This document shows, piece by piece, positions 34,020 to 46,560 of a stretch of 64,000 bases of DNA. The translations under genes and the position numbers were made by a program. Positions within the stretch are counted from its first letter, which is position 1; each line of letters begins with the position of its first letter. Source of the stretch: Ascarosepion bandense. Taxonomy: Eukaryota; Mollusca; Cephalopoda; Sepiida; Sepiidae. Under the pieces are notes generated by a model, which did not search any database, had not been told where the DNA came from, and saw nothing but the letters and a program-made list of their open reading frames with translations. Location: assembly GCA_037127315.1 (NCBI GenBank), contig JBBBDQ010000192.1, forward strand, positions 3,695,001-3,759,000, given 5' to 3'.

Positions 34020-34960
34020 GTTGACGTTGTCATAGATGTCAAAGGCTAAAGCATTTAGTCCAGTTAAGGTTTATAGCTGTCTTTTGTTTAATTAAGTGAA
34101 AACAACAAAATATCCCATCCATCACTAGCCCAAACTCATGTGATTATAAAGCAAATGCATGTCAAAAATACTTTTGATTACATAAAATAAATAGACGACC
34201 TTCTCATAGATCTGTGTCAACTCCTAAAACTTTTAGTTCATTTAGTTTTTTTTTTTTTTTGTTAATAAGTGCCTTTTGCTTATTTAAGTGAAAACAACAA
34301 AATATCACATCCTTCGCTTGACCTAAGTCATGTGATTATAAAATAAATGCAGGTTGAATCTACTTTTTATTAAATAATAATAATACGTTCACGACTAACT
34401 CATAGATGTCTGTATCAAATGCTAAAACCTTTAGTCCGTTCTGGGTTTATTTTATTAATAGCTGTATTTTGTTTAATTAAATAGAAACAACAAAATATCA
34501 CCCCATTCACTCGACCAAGATGAAGTGATTATAAAACAAATGTGGGTCAAATATACTTTTTATAAAAAAAATATTAAATAGACTACCTTCTCACAGAGTC
34601 CTGCGTCAAATGATAAAACTTTTAGTTCATTTAAGGGTTTTTGTCTGTATTTTTTTAATTAAGTGGAAACAACAAAACTCACATCCATCACTTGCCCTAG
34701 GTCATATGATAACAAAACAAATGCTGATCAAATATACTTTTTATCAAATAATAATAATAATAAATAGACGACCCTATCATAGATGTCTGTGTCAGATGCT
34801 AAAACTTTTAGTCCATTTAAGTATTTTTTTAAAAGCTGTCTTTTGTTTAATTAAGTGGAAACAAAAAATCACATCCTTCGCTTGCCCTAGGTCATGTGAT
34901 TATAAAATGTGAAAATTACTTTTTTATAAAATAATAATAATAAATCATTTGCACATAATT
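34015..34960. repeat. 190-bp satellite, segment 3 (about 4.7 units)
   Basis: GTGGAAACAAC-like landmarks at about 34096, 34287, 34481, 34663 and 34855 (periods 191, 194, 182, 192). Each unit carries a short TAA run followed by ATAGACGACC. Confidence 0.92.
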
Positions 34961-36288
34961 TTGTAACAGTGATAAAAAACCATTCGTAGTGACGTTATCA
35001 TTTTTACTGATTAATCTAGGCCTATTAATAGACCAGCCATTGTGATTAAGGTTTCCGATAAAATATGCCTTCTCATATATATGACAGTGTCATATGGTAA
35101 AAAAATATATATGTTAAATGTCATATGCCTGCCTCGACGATAACCATTAAAATGATTACACGTCGATTCAGGAATATTTACATTTCCACATCTATGGGTA
35201 GATACGGGTTATCTCTCCTAGATCATGGCAAATGGACAATGATAAACAAAAATAAGGTATAATCGAACTGTAATCTTCCCAGGTCTGCTTCAATATTAAC
35301 ACATGCGCTGACCAACAATTCAAGGATGAACGACAAGGTGAAATGATTTTTGATATAAAGTTTTAATAAGTAACAAAGTATTAAAATAAAAAAAAATATA
35401 TGACAAGAATAAGAGTGTCCAATGACCTGAACCTCAAAACTTATATTAGGATACCCAACTCAGTCGAAATAACAATTTATGATAAATATCAACAAATATG
35501 AATGAATACAGGCGAATACGAATCCGCAAGAGATTAACACAAAATAAAATGGGGAGAACCATATAATTATGATCACATGAGGTATGATGTTTGTGGTAAC
35601 ATAATATTCGTAGAAGTGTATGCGTGTTCTAACATGGGCCTAAGAATATAATAACTTAGCTTTATGTCAGTTCCTTCTCTCTTATTTTACTGTCTTTTCT
35701 TTTCTTTCTTCCTCTTTCTTTATATAACTTCGGACTCAAACACGGTCCACTTGAAATGTATGTATCTGTGACTATTCTGAAATATCCGCATTCTTCTTTA
35801 TTTCTTTCTTCAAACAAGCGTCGTATTTTCTGCACTCAAACAATTCTGCGGTTTCTTTTCAATATCTCTTTGTTCACGCGTTATCTTCTCTGCGTCGCTA
35901 TCTTTCTTTCTTTTCTTGATAAACAACTCGGCTTCGCATTCTTTCTCTTCTTTTAACAAATAATAATCAGCATACAAATAACATTACAGTTTCTTCTCTT
36001 ATCTTCTCTTCGTCGCTATCTTTCCTTCTTCCTTGACAAATGATTCGGCGTCGTCGTCTTTTAATGAATATGAATTTATAAGTTCGTTTTTCTTATCCGG
36101 AGTTACTTAAGATGAATTGGTCAAATTACGCCATTATCTCAAATGCGTTTTCCTTTTCATTCATAAGTTATCAGCCCTCAGCAATCGTGACTTGCTAACC
36201 CAAGATCTGATCTGCAACTAATTTTCACTCGCTGCTTTCCATGTGACTTGTCTTTGGTGCGGATTCTAGCTCCTGCTGCTTCACGACC
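34961..36288. other. AT-rich non-coding stretch
   Basis: No gene recognised. A pyrimidine-rich stretch at 35660-36060 contains an imperfect duplication (CTTCGTCGCTATCTTTC-like text at about 35890 and 36008). Confidence 0.6.
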
Positions 36289-36466
36289 TCATGTCTAGCC
36301 TCTGTCTATTTCCTGTCTAGACATTTGTTACTAAGGGTGTCTGGGTCAACCAACCTTGACCTGCTATCCCAAAACTGACTTTAGGTTCCTATGTGACCAT
36401 CTCCTTATTACCACGCGGAGACCAATCTCAATATATGTGTGTAGGTGTGTGTGTGGCTATCTATAT
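36289..36466 (+). repeat. 190-bp dispersed repeat, copy 2
   Basis: Near-identical to 30268-30462. No LTR start is visible to its left, so it may be the right half of an LTR or an independent short repeat. Confidence 0.85.
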
Positions 36467-36828
36467 CCGTAACATAAAGAATATGACAAAATAAATAAAC
36501 GGTCTTTGAAATTGAAACAGAAAAATATGCCACCTTAATGCTACTGTTATGCTTATAATAAAAGGACCTCTGGGTACGATAAAAATGCCAAAGATAAGAG
36601 TATTAACAACTTTCCCAGTGGTCACTATATACAAGAGATTAAAGATGCACCGTGTGAAACTATTCATCTACTGAGTAGACTATTATCGGTAGAAATATGA
36701 ACACTGCATGTTAGCATCAGACTTTGTGCAAACCAAAGACAGATTTACTACCTTGACTTACCTCAAAACTCGGATAATGACCTGGTAAGTCAGTGTATTA
36801 AACAGAAAGCAATGGAATATATCATATC

Positions 36829-36894
<66 letters not shown>

Positions 36895-36943
36895 CAATGG
36901 AGTAATAGATTCTCTTTAGATATATATATATATATATATTAAT
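36829..36943. repeat. (ATT)n(AGT)n and (TA)n microsatellites
   Basis: ATT units at about 36829-36862 turn into AGT units to about 36893. A TA run follows at about 36920-36940. Confidence 0.9.
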
Positions 36944-37939
36944 CATATCACCTCGAGCAAGGCGAAAACGTAAGAGTGAAAACATTGGAAAAGAGAAAGC
37001 CGGAAACCACATCCTAAACAGGAAACAAGGGATGAGCCTCTTCACCTGTTCAGTAGACTTTGGAGTAAATTTCTGTAAAAACGAAGTTCTTTCAAGATAC
37101 CCTAATATTTCTATGGCGAAATATGGTCAGTTTCTGTGATCAAAATAAATGATCAAGAAATCCAACCGTGGTATTTCATGAATGACCACAAACGTGTTTA
37201 AACTCACAAATTGAACAAAATAAGACAAAATTTACATTCTTCAGAAATAAATATCAATAATAATTGAATAAATTGATGTGATATTTTTTATTACAAATAT
37301 CGCTATGAAAAATAACGACATTTGTAAGGCTGTTATTGTTAACACATAAGTCACGAATATTGTAAAGTCAGTATTTAGCGCTTTGATGCTAGTCGACTAT
37401 TTTTCTCATTTTAACAATATTTTTCAATTCATAGTAAACCGAATCAGTAAACGTCTTTCAAATCAGACAATATAGCAAAAGACAATTTTAAAATGTCTTT
37501 TGCTCTGGAAATTCTTAAATTTATTCGACGTAGTCATAAATAATATTGTCAACACATCAAAAAATTGAATGATTATTAGAGATTGAATTGCCTTATAACA
37601 TTTATACTCTTTAAAAATTTTAGCATCTGCAAAAGTAAATTTTACAAACCACCATTAGCAGTAGCTGAAATTCCTAAATGAAATACTGTCATAAATATTC
37701 ATTTTTGACTTGTATGCTTTTCATTTTGCTTAAGATGAAGAACATACTAATTCTAAATTACTAATAATGATGAGGTTTCACTTAAGAAATCCGTAGACTT
37801 TCACATTTACCATTAATGAAAATAAACCATATGATAACGTATTAGTAATGAGAAAAGTAAAGAATACAGCTATACGGTTTATTTGAAGAAGACCTTCTAT
37901 TTGAAGCTTATTCTTTATATCCGGTCTGAAAGTTACAAC

Positions 37940-37943
<4 letters not shown>
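36944..37943. other. AT-rich stretch without recognised features
   Basis: Both strands were read. Only short chance frames are present. Confidence 0.6.

Positions 37944-38006
<63 letters not shown>
37944..38006. repeat. (GA)n microsatellite
   Basis: About 31 GA dinucleotides. Confidence 0.95.
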
Positions 38007-38009
<3 letters not shown>

Positions 38010-38808
38010 GTCAGAAACTTTCCTAGATCCATGAGTTTAATCTACCAGATAGCGAGCTATTGTGGCTTTGCGTCAGACCAAGTCAATCTGTCAGATCACA
38101 ATTTACTTTCAAATAATAGTAGTGGTTGAAATAAAAATAAAAATGGCAAAGTCTCTTAACATTTTTTTAATTCTAAGGGCAAGATTTTTTTTTTGTTTTT
38201 TTTTTTTTGTTTTTTTTTTAAATGAAATTTCTGCGCTTTCTGGTAGTTGAATAAAGGGTAAAAGTCAGCATTTTTTTTTTTTTTAATAAGAACGCTTTTT
38301 TTCATATGATGATGGCAAAAACATCGGGTAATATAACCCCTTTAGTAATTTAAAAAGAAAAAAAAACAAAAAATGATTACGTTTGCTTAATTTGGCACAT
38401 CGCCAAATGAGAAGTACGAAGATCGTACAACGGCCTATGTTAAAGTGGGGAAGGTCAGTTAGCCTTAAAAAGCAAAATCTTAACTTAAGATTTTGTTCCA
38501 TTTCAGAGAAGGATTCAACATGCGAATTTTAAAACGTCCTACTTTTGTTTCTCTGATGAAATACTCTTTTTCTTTTTCTTTTTCTGTCAAGTTCTATTCA
38601 TAACTCACCGAAAATTCTCGTTTTGCATTTTGGCGAATACGCAGGAAGTGAAACGCGATGTCTCACAAAAAAATGTCATATATAAAAATCAAAATCAGCG
38701 CAATTTTTTTAAGGATTTATTTTTAATTATAAGTTTTAACTAAAATTAATCACTGCGTCAACAGAGATATAGTGCTTTACTGTTTATATTGAATTATAAT
38801 TTGGTTTC
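38007..38808. other. AT-rich stretch without recognised features
   Basis: Contains T-runs at about 38186-38220 and 38271-38284. No gene seen. It ends with the GTTTC target duplication of the next element. Confidence 0.6.
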
Positions 38809-39106
38809 TGTTGGGGCACCTTCCCTATTACTCTAAAGATGAACTCTTCCACAGACTATTTATAGTAGTAGTCATACTACTACAGGGGGAGGACTACAGG
38901 GTATTACAGGAGATCTAGTTCTGAGGTTATCGCATTGCTAAGTCTCACGTCTCGTTATTATTTGGCATTCTCTCGTATTCAACTAACCGTATTGTTACGA
39001 CTTTATACTAACCTTTTATGTACACATTTCTCTTCTACAATATATTGCGTTTATACCGGATTACCTTGCGTTGTTATTATTTGGATCTAACCCCAGATCC
39101 ACAACA
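38809..39106 (+). repeat. 5' LTR of the Mag-like element
   Basis: 298 bp, TG...CA, beginning TGTTGGGGCACC and ending AGATCCACAACA. It contains a GTAGTAGTCATACTACTAC inverted segment. Confidence 0.95.
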
Positions 39107-39107
39107 G

Positions 39108-39124
39108 TGGCGAACGAGGATTCG
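39108..39124 (+). promoter_or_regulatory. Primer-binding site
   Basis: TGGCGAACGAGGATTCG, one base after the 5' LTR, in the position and form of a tRNA primer site. Confidence 0.75.
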
Positions 39125-39588
39125 AACAGAGAGAAAAAAAACAAAACTTATGGAAAAAAAAACAAAAAACAAAAAAAAAAAACGAAAAACAGCAGTCACG
39201 ATAAAGGATTAAAAAAGAACTCTACATATTGTCGACCACAAACAGTGACGTTAGAGGATCTAAAAAAAGAACTCAAGAAAGAGAAATGACCAATCACTGC
39301 AGTGGCGAAAAAAGAATTCTACTACAATTGTAACGAGTCTTACACGGAGGAAAAAATACGGAAAGCTAAAATTAATACCCAGAGGAAAAGCTGTAAATTA
39401 ATTTGTACTATTTTCTATTGGCAAAATAATTTCTTCTTCGTTGAAGAAATAATTTTATTTTTCTGAGTTGGCATTGCTTGTGGGGAAAAAAAAGAAAAAT
39501 TTCCCCACTACCATAAGCATAAAGTTTACGAAAAAAATTTAAAAAAGAGGAAAAACAGTAAAAATTATTCCCCCTCCGGTAAAGAAAT

Positions 39589-40700
39589 ATGGAAGATTTC
39601 AAAGCAACGATCGTAGAATTGGTGAAACTTCAGATGAATCAACAAGAACGCAATGAGAAAAAAACAGCTCAAATTTAAAATAAACCCTGATGAAGCAGCA
39701 ACAACTCGATAAGAAGAAACAGCTAGAACTACAAGAGCAACAACAAAAAATGCAGTTTGAATTTCTACAAAAACAGCTGGAATTGCAACAGAAAGTTGAC
39801 GACAGAAACAATGAACAACAACAAAAAACACAAGAATTGATCCGATAAAATATACTTGCAAAGGGTCAAAATGAAGAAAACGAAAATACGTTTACACAAA
39901 ATACAATATGGAGCTCAATAGAAAACTTTAATTACAACCTGGATGTGGAAAAAAACGTTTGAACTACACTATAGACGATACCAGGACTTTTATGAAATCG
40001 ATTGCAGTAGCTAGTCGGACGAGAAGAAAGTACGATTATTCCTTCGCAAACTGGGAACACACGAACACAACAAATTCGTGGATTACATACTTCCAAAGAA
40101 AACTCGTGAGTTAAAATTCGCTGAAGCCATACATCTATTAACAGAATTGTTTAGCCCGAAGACTAAGAGATGGAAATGCTTAAATTTACGAAAAAAGATG
40201 ACGAAGACTACACCACTTTCGCATCAGTGGTGAATAAACTTTGCAATGAATTTAGACTAGCAGAATTCACAGCAGATAATTTCAAATGCTTACTTTTGTA
40301 CTAGGTTTGATTGCAAATAAAGATGCGGAAATGAAAAGGAGAATTTTAACAAAATTAGAAAACGAACAAAACCGAACTCTACAAAAATTAGCTGAATATT
40401 GCCAGCAGTGTATAAGAATAAAAAATGTTTGAGGAATATTGAAGAAGTAGGAGTAGCTAACATAAAAAATACAGAGGAAAATACGTTTTTCCTCTCCTCC
40501 TCAAATGACAAAATCTAGAAAAAACTGGCATTCGCCTACTAGATTTTTTTGAACGAACAGAGAAGAAACCACCTTCAAGACCTTGTTATAGATGTGGTGA
40601 ATACCACTGGTATTAGGATTGCCCTTTTAAATTTAAAACATGTCGTAACTCTCACAAAAAGGGACATAAAGCCTCTAAATGCAGAAGCAGAAGTAGAGTG
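39589..40700 (+). pseudogene. gag of the Mag-like element
   Basis: ATG 39589 opens a frame that stops within about 30 codons. Continuing in other frames come a Gln-rich coiled-coil-like segment (about 39680-39840) and a gag core with HYRRYQDFYEI and KLGTHEHNKFV blocks (about 39968-40075). The core continues to about 40430. Two knuckles follow: CYRCGEYH...DC at about 40584-40623, and a second whose second Cys is Ser (CRNS...GHKASKC, about 40639-40683). At least six frame changes or stops are needed to read through. Gag would form the particle that houses reverse transcription. Confidence 0.8.
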
Positions 40701-41302
40701 AAAGTAACAAGGACCGAGGAAGATGAAGGTACTAACATTCGAAAGTACTTACAAGTCAAAATGCTAAACAAAATTATAAACATGCAGTTAGACTCTGGAT
40801 CTGACATTTCGATAATTAGTTTCCAAACATGGAGACGACTGAATAAACCTACCTTATTAAAAACAAAAACAAAAAAAAAATGGCGAGATCAGTCACGGGT
40901 AAGAAAATTAAATTTGAAGGAGAAGTGATTTTGAACGTGACATTCAATGGAGTTACAAAAAAATTAAAAATGTACGTATTGAAAAATACTAACAACTTGT
41001 TCGGGATTGACTGGATGCAAAAATTTAACTTTGGGACTTACCAATCAGCTCGTACTGTAAAAAAAATCGAAAGCCTGACTGCGGAAACCGAAAACATAAA
41101 ATCTGAATTAAAAAAGACCTTCCCCGAAGTATTCTCGGACGGGTTAGGCAGATGCAAAAAAATGTCGGTGAAAATACTGTTAAAGGAAAATGCTCAACCA
41201 GTATTTAGGAAGAAAAGAAATGTTCCTTTCGCTGCACTAGAAAAAACAAACAGCGAACTGGGCAGATTAACCAGCTCGAGAGTTATATCCAAAGGGGAAT
41301 AA
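40698..41302 (+). pseudogene. Protease and start of RT, Mag-like element
   Basis: Frame 40698-40928 contains the retropepsin active site LDSGSD (Asp at 40791-40793). A frameshift in an A-rich run near 40865-40885 moves the rest into frame 40880-41302. That frame holds the end of the protease (LKNTNNLFGIDWMQ) and the linker FPEVFSDGLGRCKK, which also exists in the fragment at 21.8 kb. Frame loss at an A-run could be a real mutation or an assembly error. Confidence 0.8.
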
Positions 41303-42709
41303 AATCATTGGGCAGCATCTGCCGTATATGTTAAGAAAAAGTCTGGGGAAATACGCGTATGCGCTGATTTTTCGACAGGTTTAAATGAGGCAGTAAAGGA
41401 TTACTATTACCGAGTCCGGAAGAAGTATTTACAAAGTTAAACGGAGGCAGATATTTCTCCAAAATAGACCTGAGCGAGGCATATCTACAGATTCTTGCAG
41501 ACGAAGAAATCTTGTAGCTCTTATGCATCAAAGCATAGAGGTCTATACAAATATAAAAGATTAGCATTTGGCGTAAAAGTAGCCCCGGCTATCTTTCAGC
41601 AAGTTATGGATACGATGTTGGCGGAATTCGATTTCGCTATAGCCTATCTAGACGACATTTTGATAAAGAGTGAAACGATTGAGCAGCACACTAAGCATAT
41701 AAAAAAAGTATTCCAACAAATTCGTAATTATGGTCAATAAGGAAAAGTGCGATTTCTTCTTGGAAGAGATGAAATACTTGAGCCATATAATAAACAAAGA
41801 TGGCAAAAAGCCTGATCCAACTAGATCTTCAGTGATCAAAAATATGCCAGCACCAAATAATATTGCATCGCTACAGAGTTTTCTGGGACTAGTCAGCTAC
41901 TATCAAGATTTCATACCGAATTTACACAAGCTTCGAGCGCCCCTTAATGAACTACTAAGAAAGGATAAGGCCTGGGATTAGTCAAACGAATTTGAACAGG
42001 CATTTGAAAGCATTAAAAAAATATTGACGTCCGATTTATTTCTTACGCATTATGATCCAAAATTGGAGATACTATTAGCCAGCGGGATCGGAGCATGCAT
42101 CTTACATAAGATGGAAGACGGAACTATAAAGCCGATCGCCCACGCTAGCAGATCACTGCTTCCAGCTGAGAGAAGCTACTCTCAGATAGAGAAAGAAGCC
42201 TTAGGCATCATATTTGCCGTTACAAATTCCACAGGTATATCCACGGCAGGTTCTTCACTCTTCAAACAGACCACAAACCATTAAATACAATATATGGTTC
42301 GAAAAAAGGTCTACCCACGTACACAGCAAACCGACTGTTGAGGTGGGGTACCATTATATTGAATTACAATTTTAAATTTCAATATTTACCTTCTAACAAA
42401 ATTGGGCATGCAGACGGTTTATCGAGACTGATTCCTCAACAGCTAGAACCGCTTGAAGTCTCCTTTATTGCTGAACTAAGATCAGAAGGCGAATTAGAAA
42501 ATACACTTTGTAACACAATTAGGGTGCTATCTGTCTCACTAAAAGAAATAAAAAATGAAGCTATAAAGGATGATTGCATAAAAGAGATGAAAGCGAAAAT
42601 CGCTGAAAAAGACCAACATATTGCAGAAAACTTCTCCATGTGCGATAACGTACTACTGTACAGTGATAGCGTAGTCGTTCTAAAAGCGTTACAGAAAAGG
42701 AAAGTGTAA
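41303..42709 (+). pseudogene. Reverse transcriptase and RNase H, Mag-like element
   Basis: After a TAA at 41300 the RT continues with AASAVYVKKKSGEIRVCADFSTGLN (about 41314-41390). A broken palm start then leads to frame 41495-41740, with LAFGVKVAPAIFQQVMD and the intact YLDD box (41645-41656). Frame 41730-41981 is the thumb and connection. Frame 42024-42284 begins RNase H (ARSLLPAE-like block, then QIEKEALGIIFA). Frame 42338-42709 holds GHADGLSRL. The reading needs several frame changes, so no functional enzyme is encoded, although the catalytic box survives. Confidence 0.85.
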
Positions 42710-43500
42710 GATTTCCATACAGAACATCCCAGTAGGAACCGAACGAAGAGCCTAATGAGGAATTACGTTTTTTGGCCGAAAATGGATACGACTATTGTGA
42801 ACCTCCAATAACACACAAGCCTTGACCGAAAACGGATCGACCCTGGTCAAGTGTCCATATTGACTACGCTGGTCCTATTGATGGACTATACTATTTGGTA
42901 GTTGTGGATAGTTATTCGAAGTGGCCTGAAGTGTTTCAATGCAAGAGACCAACGACAAGAAACACAATAAATCATTTACATGAGCTATTCGCATTGTCGA
43001 CTGTTTAGTGAGCGACAACGGGACACAATTCACTTCGAAAGAATTTAAGGAGTTCTGCCTGACATTTCAGGTTGAACACATTAAAACCCCTCAATGTCAC
43101 CGAAGGTCAAATGGCCTGCCAGAGTCTTTTGTAGACACCCTAAAGAGGGCTCTAAAAAAGCGTCGAGCACGCCAACGAGAAAAGCACTTCAACAATTTTT
43201 AAAGGTATATAGAATAACACCAAATAAATCAGCACCATCGACACTGTCACCCGCCGAATTGATGTTTGCACGGAAAGTGAGATCGGTGTTCGATAAATTA
43301 GTCCCAAAACAAAAAGAGCACGTAGCAGCAATTATCACACCAAAGTGAACTTTCAGCCAAAATGAAAAAGTTTATTTTTAAAATTATAAAACATGTCATT
43401 TTGGGAACCAGGCGTCATCAAAAGACGGATAGGCAACATGGTCTACATGACTGACGGACCTAGGTTCGCTCACAAGCGTCATCTAAACCAAATAAAATAA
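42710..43500 (+). pseudogene. Integrase of the Mag-like element
   Basis: The HHCC region is damaged: the His pair is readable near 42716-42730 but the Cys pair near 42805 is gone, apparently through a short deletion. The core shows HIDYAGPIDG (about 42854-42882), SDNGTQF (43008-43030) and NGLPESFVDTLKRALKK (about 43110-43160), where the third catalytic Glu is kept. The C-terminal part is readable from 43205 to about 43490 in two other frames. Confidence 0.8.
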
Positions 43501-43685
43501 AGGATGACTGAAGACGAAATCGATCCGCCTCAGGAGGAAGAGGCGTTAGACACCATTTATGACACATTTGATATTCAAATGCCCCAGGAGGAACCTCAAC
43601 AGAGGAGGTCGAAAAGAAAAAGGAAATCAACGGATCAGTTAATAATTGATCCGAAAAAGATCAATTATTAAAGGACATTCCAAGT

Positions 43686-43706
43686 AAAAAAAAATTGGGA
43701 GGGGGC
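43686..43706 (+). promoter_or_regulatory. Polypurine tract
   Basis: A-rich run followed by TTGGGAGGGGGC directly before the 3' LTR. Confidence 0.75.
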
Positions 43707-44004
43707 TGTTGGGGCACCTTCCCTATTATTCTAAAGATGAACTCTTCCACAGACTATTTATAGTAGTAGTCATACTACTACAGGGGGAGGACTACAGGGT
43801 ATTACAGGAGATCTAGTTCTGAGGTTATCGCATTGCTAAGTCTCACGTCTCGTTATTATTTGGCATTCTCTCGTATTCAACTAACCGTATTGTTACGACT
43901 TTATACTAACCTTTTATGTACACATTTCTCTTCTACAATATATTGCGTTTATACCGGATTACCTTGCGTTGTTATTATTTGGATCTAACCCCAGATCCAC
44001 AACA
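43707..44004 (+). repeat. 3' LTR of the Mag-like element
   Basis: 298 bp, one mismatch to the 5' LTR by eye, followed by the GTTTC duplication. Confidence 0.95.
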
Positions 44005-44009
44005 GTTTC

Positions 44010-46365
44010 ATAAAATTTTGATAGAAGAAATATGTTACGTATGAAAGGTATACTTAACATCAAGAAGAGACAGCTAAAATTTCCGTGGCACATAATGTGA
44101 AAAGAAGTGCTTAGAAAATCTGATGTTCACGGGACAGAAAAGGTGAGAAAGGAAAACAGTGCATAACATACTTCATGTTGGTATATCCAAAAAGTCGCTG
44201 AAGAAACAGCATAGTCTGAAGGAAAAGGCCTCAAACTAAATAAAAACAAAGTTTTCTCGACAAAATGTTTATGCTATCATGAAGAGGATAGATCAAAGTA
44301 TTGTTTAATTATTCTAAAAAAAATTAATTGTTTCTAACAGGTTCATTTAGTGGTAGAAAATCTTTTTTTTTTCTCTCGTCAGTGCGAGTGATAAATTGAC
44401 ACCAGTTTATTACGTCAAAACGTAATATTACGCAAAAGCACTTTTTGACTGTGAAAGACACATTAATTTGGAAATTCTTGCAAAAATAAGATAATGGTCG
44501 GATTTTGATGAAAAATTCAGTACCTATTCATAATTGAGTGAAATCAGTTTCGAAATAATTATTCTTTAGAAAATATTGGTAAAAACATTTTTTTACCTAT
44601 GTTACCCCCCACCAATTAATTTCCAGAAATGTCGAAAAATACGACTAGGCCTCAAAATATAGATAATCTTAATTAAATTCAGGAGTCATTGGGGAATGCT
44701 AATCAACTGTCTTTTTACCTTCAAAACCTGCTCATTTTTTAGAAAATCTACTCCGAATTGCGAAAACAAAAATGCAATACAACTATGCCATTTTATATAT
44801 GGATAAGCTTTTAATTACTTTTATAAACATCAATTAAAATGATATCATAGTCTGAATAGAAAAAAATCTCTATTAATAATGAATTTTTACAAGAATTGTT
44901 TTCATTTTTATTATTTTTTATTAAGTAGTTTATAAAAAGTTTCAAAAATTTTTTAAAATTTCTTTCTCATAGGTCTCTCAAATTTTTGGAAATTGTGTGG
45001 CGAATATATTTATTAATCGAAAAATCTAAAAGCTTACTATAAATAAGGGTGCTCATTTTTTGTTAAATATTTAAAACATTTTAATATTCTGCATGTTGAT
45101 TACCCGTATTTTGTTTGTATCATTAAAATGTCATGTGGTTCAAGGGTTCTCCTCCCTTACATGAAAATAAATCAGTATATAAACCATTTAATACCAAATT
45201 CGTCTTCTGTACTTTTGACCAGCTACTGTAAATCATCCATTAACGTCTCTGATAAGGTGATGACAGATGTGATAACAAGGCTACCGTAACTGAGAAACGT
45301 TTTTTTGAAAAATTTCAGGCAGTAAGTAAATAATTCTTGTTTCAAGGGAACTTCAGGTAAGTTTAAATTCGATAATTTGAATAAAATGATGTGTCAGTGA
45401 GATGTATTTTATTTTTGTAAGATTTTTAAAAATCGAAAATTGGCTACTGTTTACAATCGATAAAAAATGGCGGAAAATTTGAAATTAAAAAAAAAATTAA
45501 CCTATATTTTTTTTATTCTGATCAATATAATTTCGATTTGAAATACACCAGCGTATTTTGCTTACTGTAATTTGTTAATTTAATCTCTTGGCTTTCAATT
45601 AAAGGTAAAATTATAGCTTCAAAAAAACTTTTTTATTTTAAAAAATTCAATTTAAATTGAGGTATCGAAAATTTGAGTAAAGGTACCCATGGGTAGTGGA
45701 ACAGGGTTTATGAGAAATAACAAAAAGAAAAAAAAATCATTGAGAGCTATAAAGAACAGGAAATTGTCGAGAGCCATGATCGTCTACGTCTTGAGGGGAC
45801 ACGGCACAATAATAATAATAATAATGGCTTTGGTGGGAAAACGCATCTAAGCGTTGACATTGTGATCTCTTGCGTTGAAAAGCTGACAGCTTGTAATAAA
45901 AATGCCTCGGACATATGCAAGAGAAGGGTTGGGGTGGTTATCGCGGTTTCTAGGCCTCAGTTCTCAGGTCCAGGGAGTGAAGGAGAGGTTAGGGAATGTC
46001 GTCTACTCACAATCCAGGTTAAACTGCATTTCAGTACAAATGCAAGACTAAAATAAAGTTTAGAGACGTAGACATAACAGTGACGAAAGTGGAAGGTAAT
46101 AAAAAAAAAGCCTTCATAACAAGTAAAAAAAAAAAAAAAAAGAAAAGTTGGTTAAGCAGTAACTCAATACAAGATGACACCAAAATCTACAATATGTTTT
46201 ATTTGCTAATATCCGCTTTCGTTGTTACCAGAAAGGGAAACGCTTTCATAATAATAAATGTCAGAATAAAGTTTAGAAAGAAAAGGGTTCGATGTTTATT
46301 GTTTAGGTTTAAATTATGCTATATTTTGAAATGTTTCTTTTTTAATGTTGCAAATTTGTAATAAA
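44010..46365. other. AT-rich non-coding stretch
   Basis: No gene recognised. A small (AAT)n run is at about 45810-45826. The block 45775-46060 is somewhat GC-richer, with a 64-codon open frame (45862-46056) that shows no recognisable domain. Confidence 0.55.
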
Positions 46366-46370
46366 CTGTA

Positions 46371-46560
46371 AGGGTGTAAATATATTTGAGGCCGTAAACA
46401 TGATATTTGAGGGATTAAATATATTTGCGGGTTTAAACAGAACTGAGGGTGTAAATATATTTCAGGGTTTAAATACATTTGAGGGTGTATAAATCTGATA
46501 TTTGAGGGTGTATAAATCTGATATTTGAGGGTGAATAAATATGATATTTTAGAGAGTACA
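46371..46560. repeat. Short minisatellite, unit about 18-23 bp
   Basis: About nine imperfect copies of GAGGGTGTAAATATATTT and the variant GAGGGTGTATAAATCTGATA. Two adjacent copies near 46490-46530 are identical. Confidence 0.85.

Larger units (their letters stand above)
38809..44004 (+). mobile_element. Mag-like Ty3/gypsy LTR retrotransposon, complete insertion
   Basis: A 5196-bp insertion with two 298-bp LTRs (TGTTGGGG...CCACAACA), flanked by GTTTC on both sides (38804-38808 and 44005-44009). By eye the LTRs differ at one base (C/T near position 24 of the LTR). Internal order is primer site, gag, two zinc knuckles, protease, RT, RNase H, integrase and polypurine tract, the normal gypsy order. 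All genes are broken by several frameshifts and stops, which is at odds with the near-identical LTRs. Confidence 0.93.

Noticed and set aside
33488..34042. 184-codon frame on the minus strand opposite the LINE endonuclease
   Set aside because: Shadow of the plus-strand LINE frame. It recurs at 59243-59617 for the same reason.
45862..46056. Possible host exon in the GC-richer patch at 45.8-46.1 kb
   Set aside because: The short frame has no known domain, no convincing splice context and no neighbouring exons.
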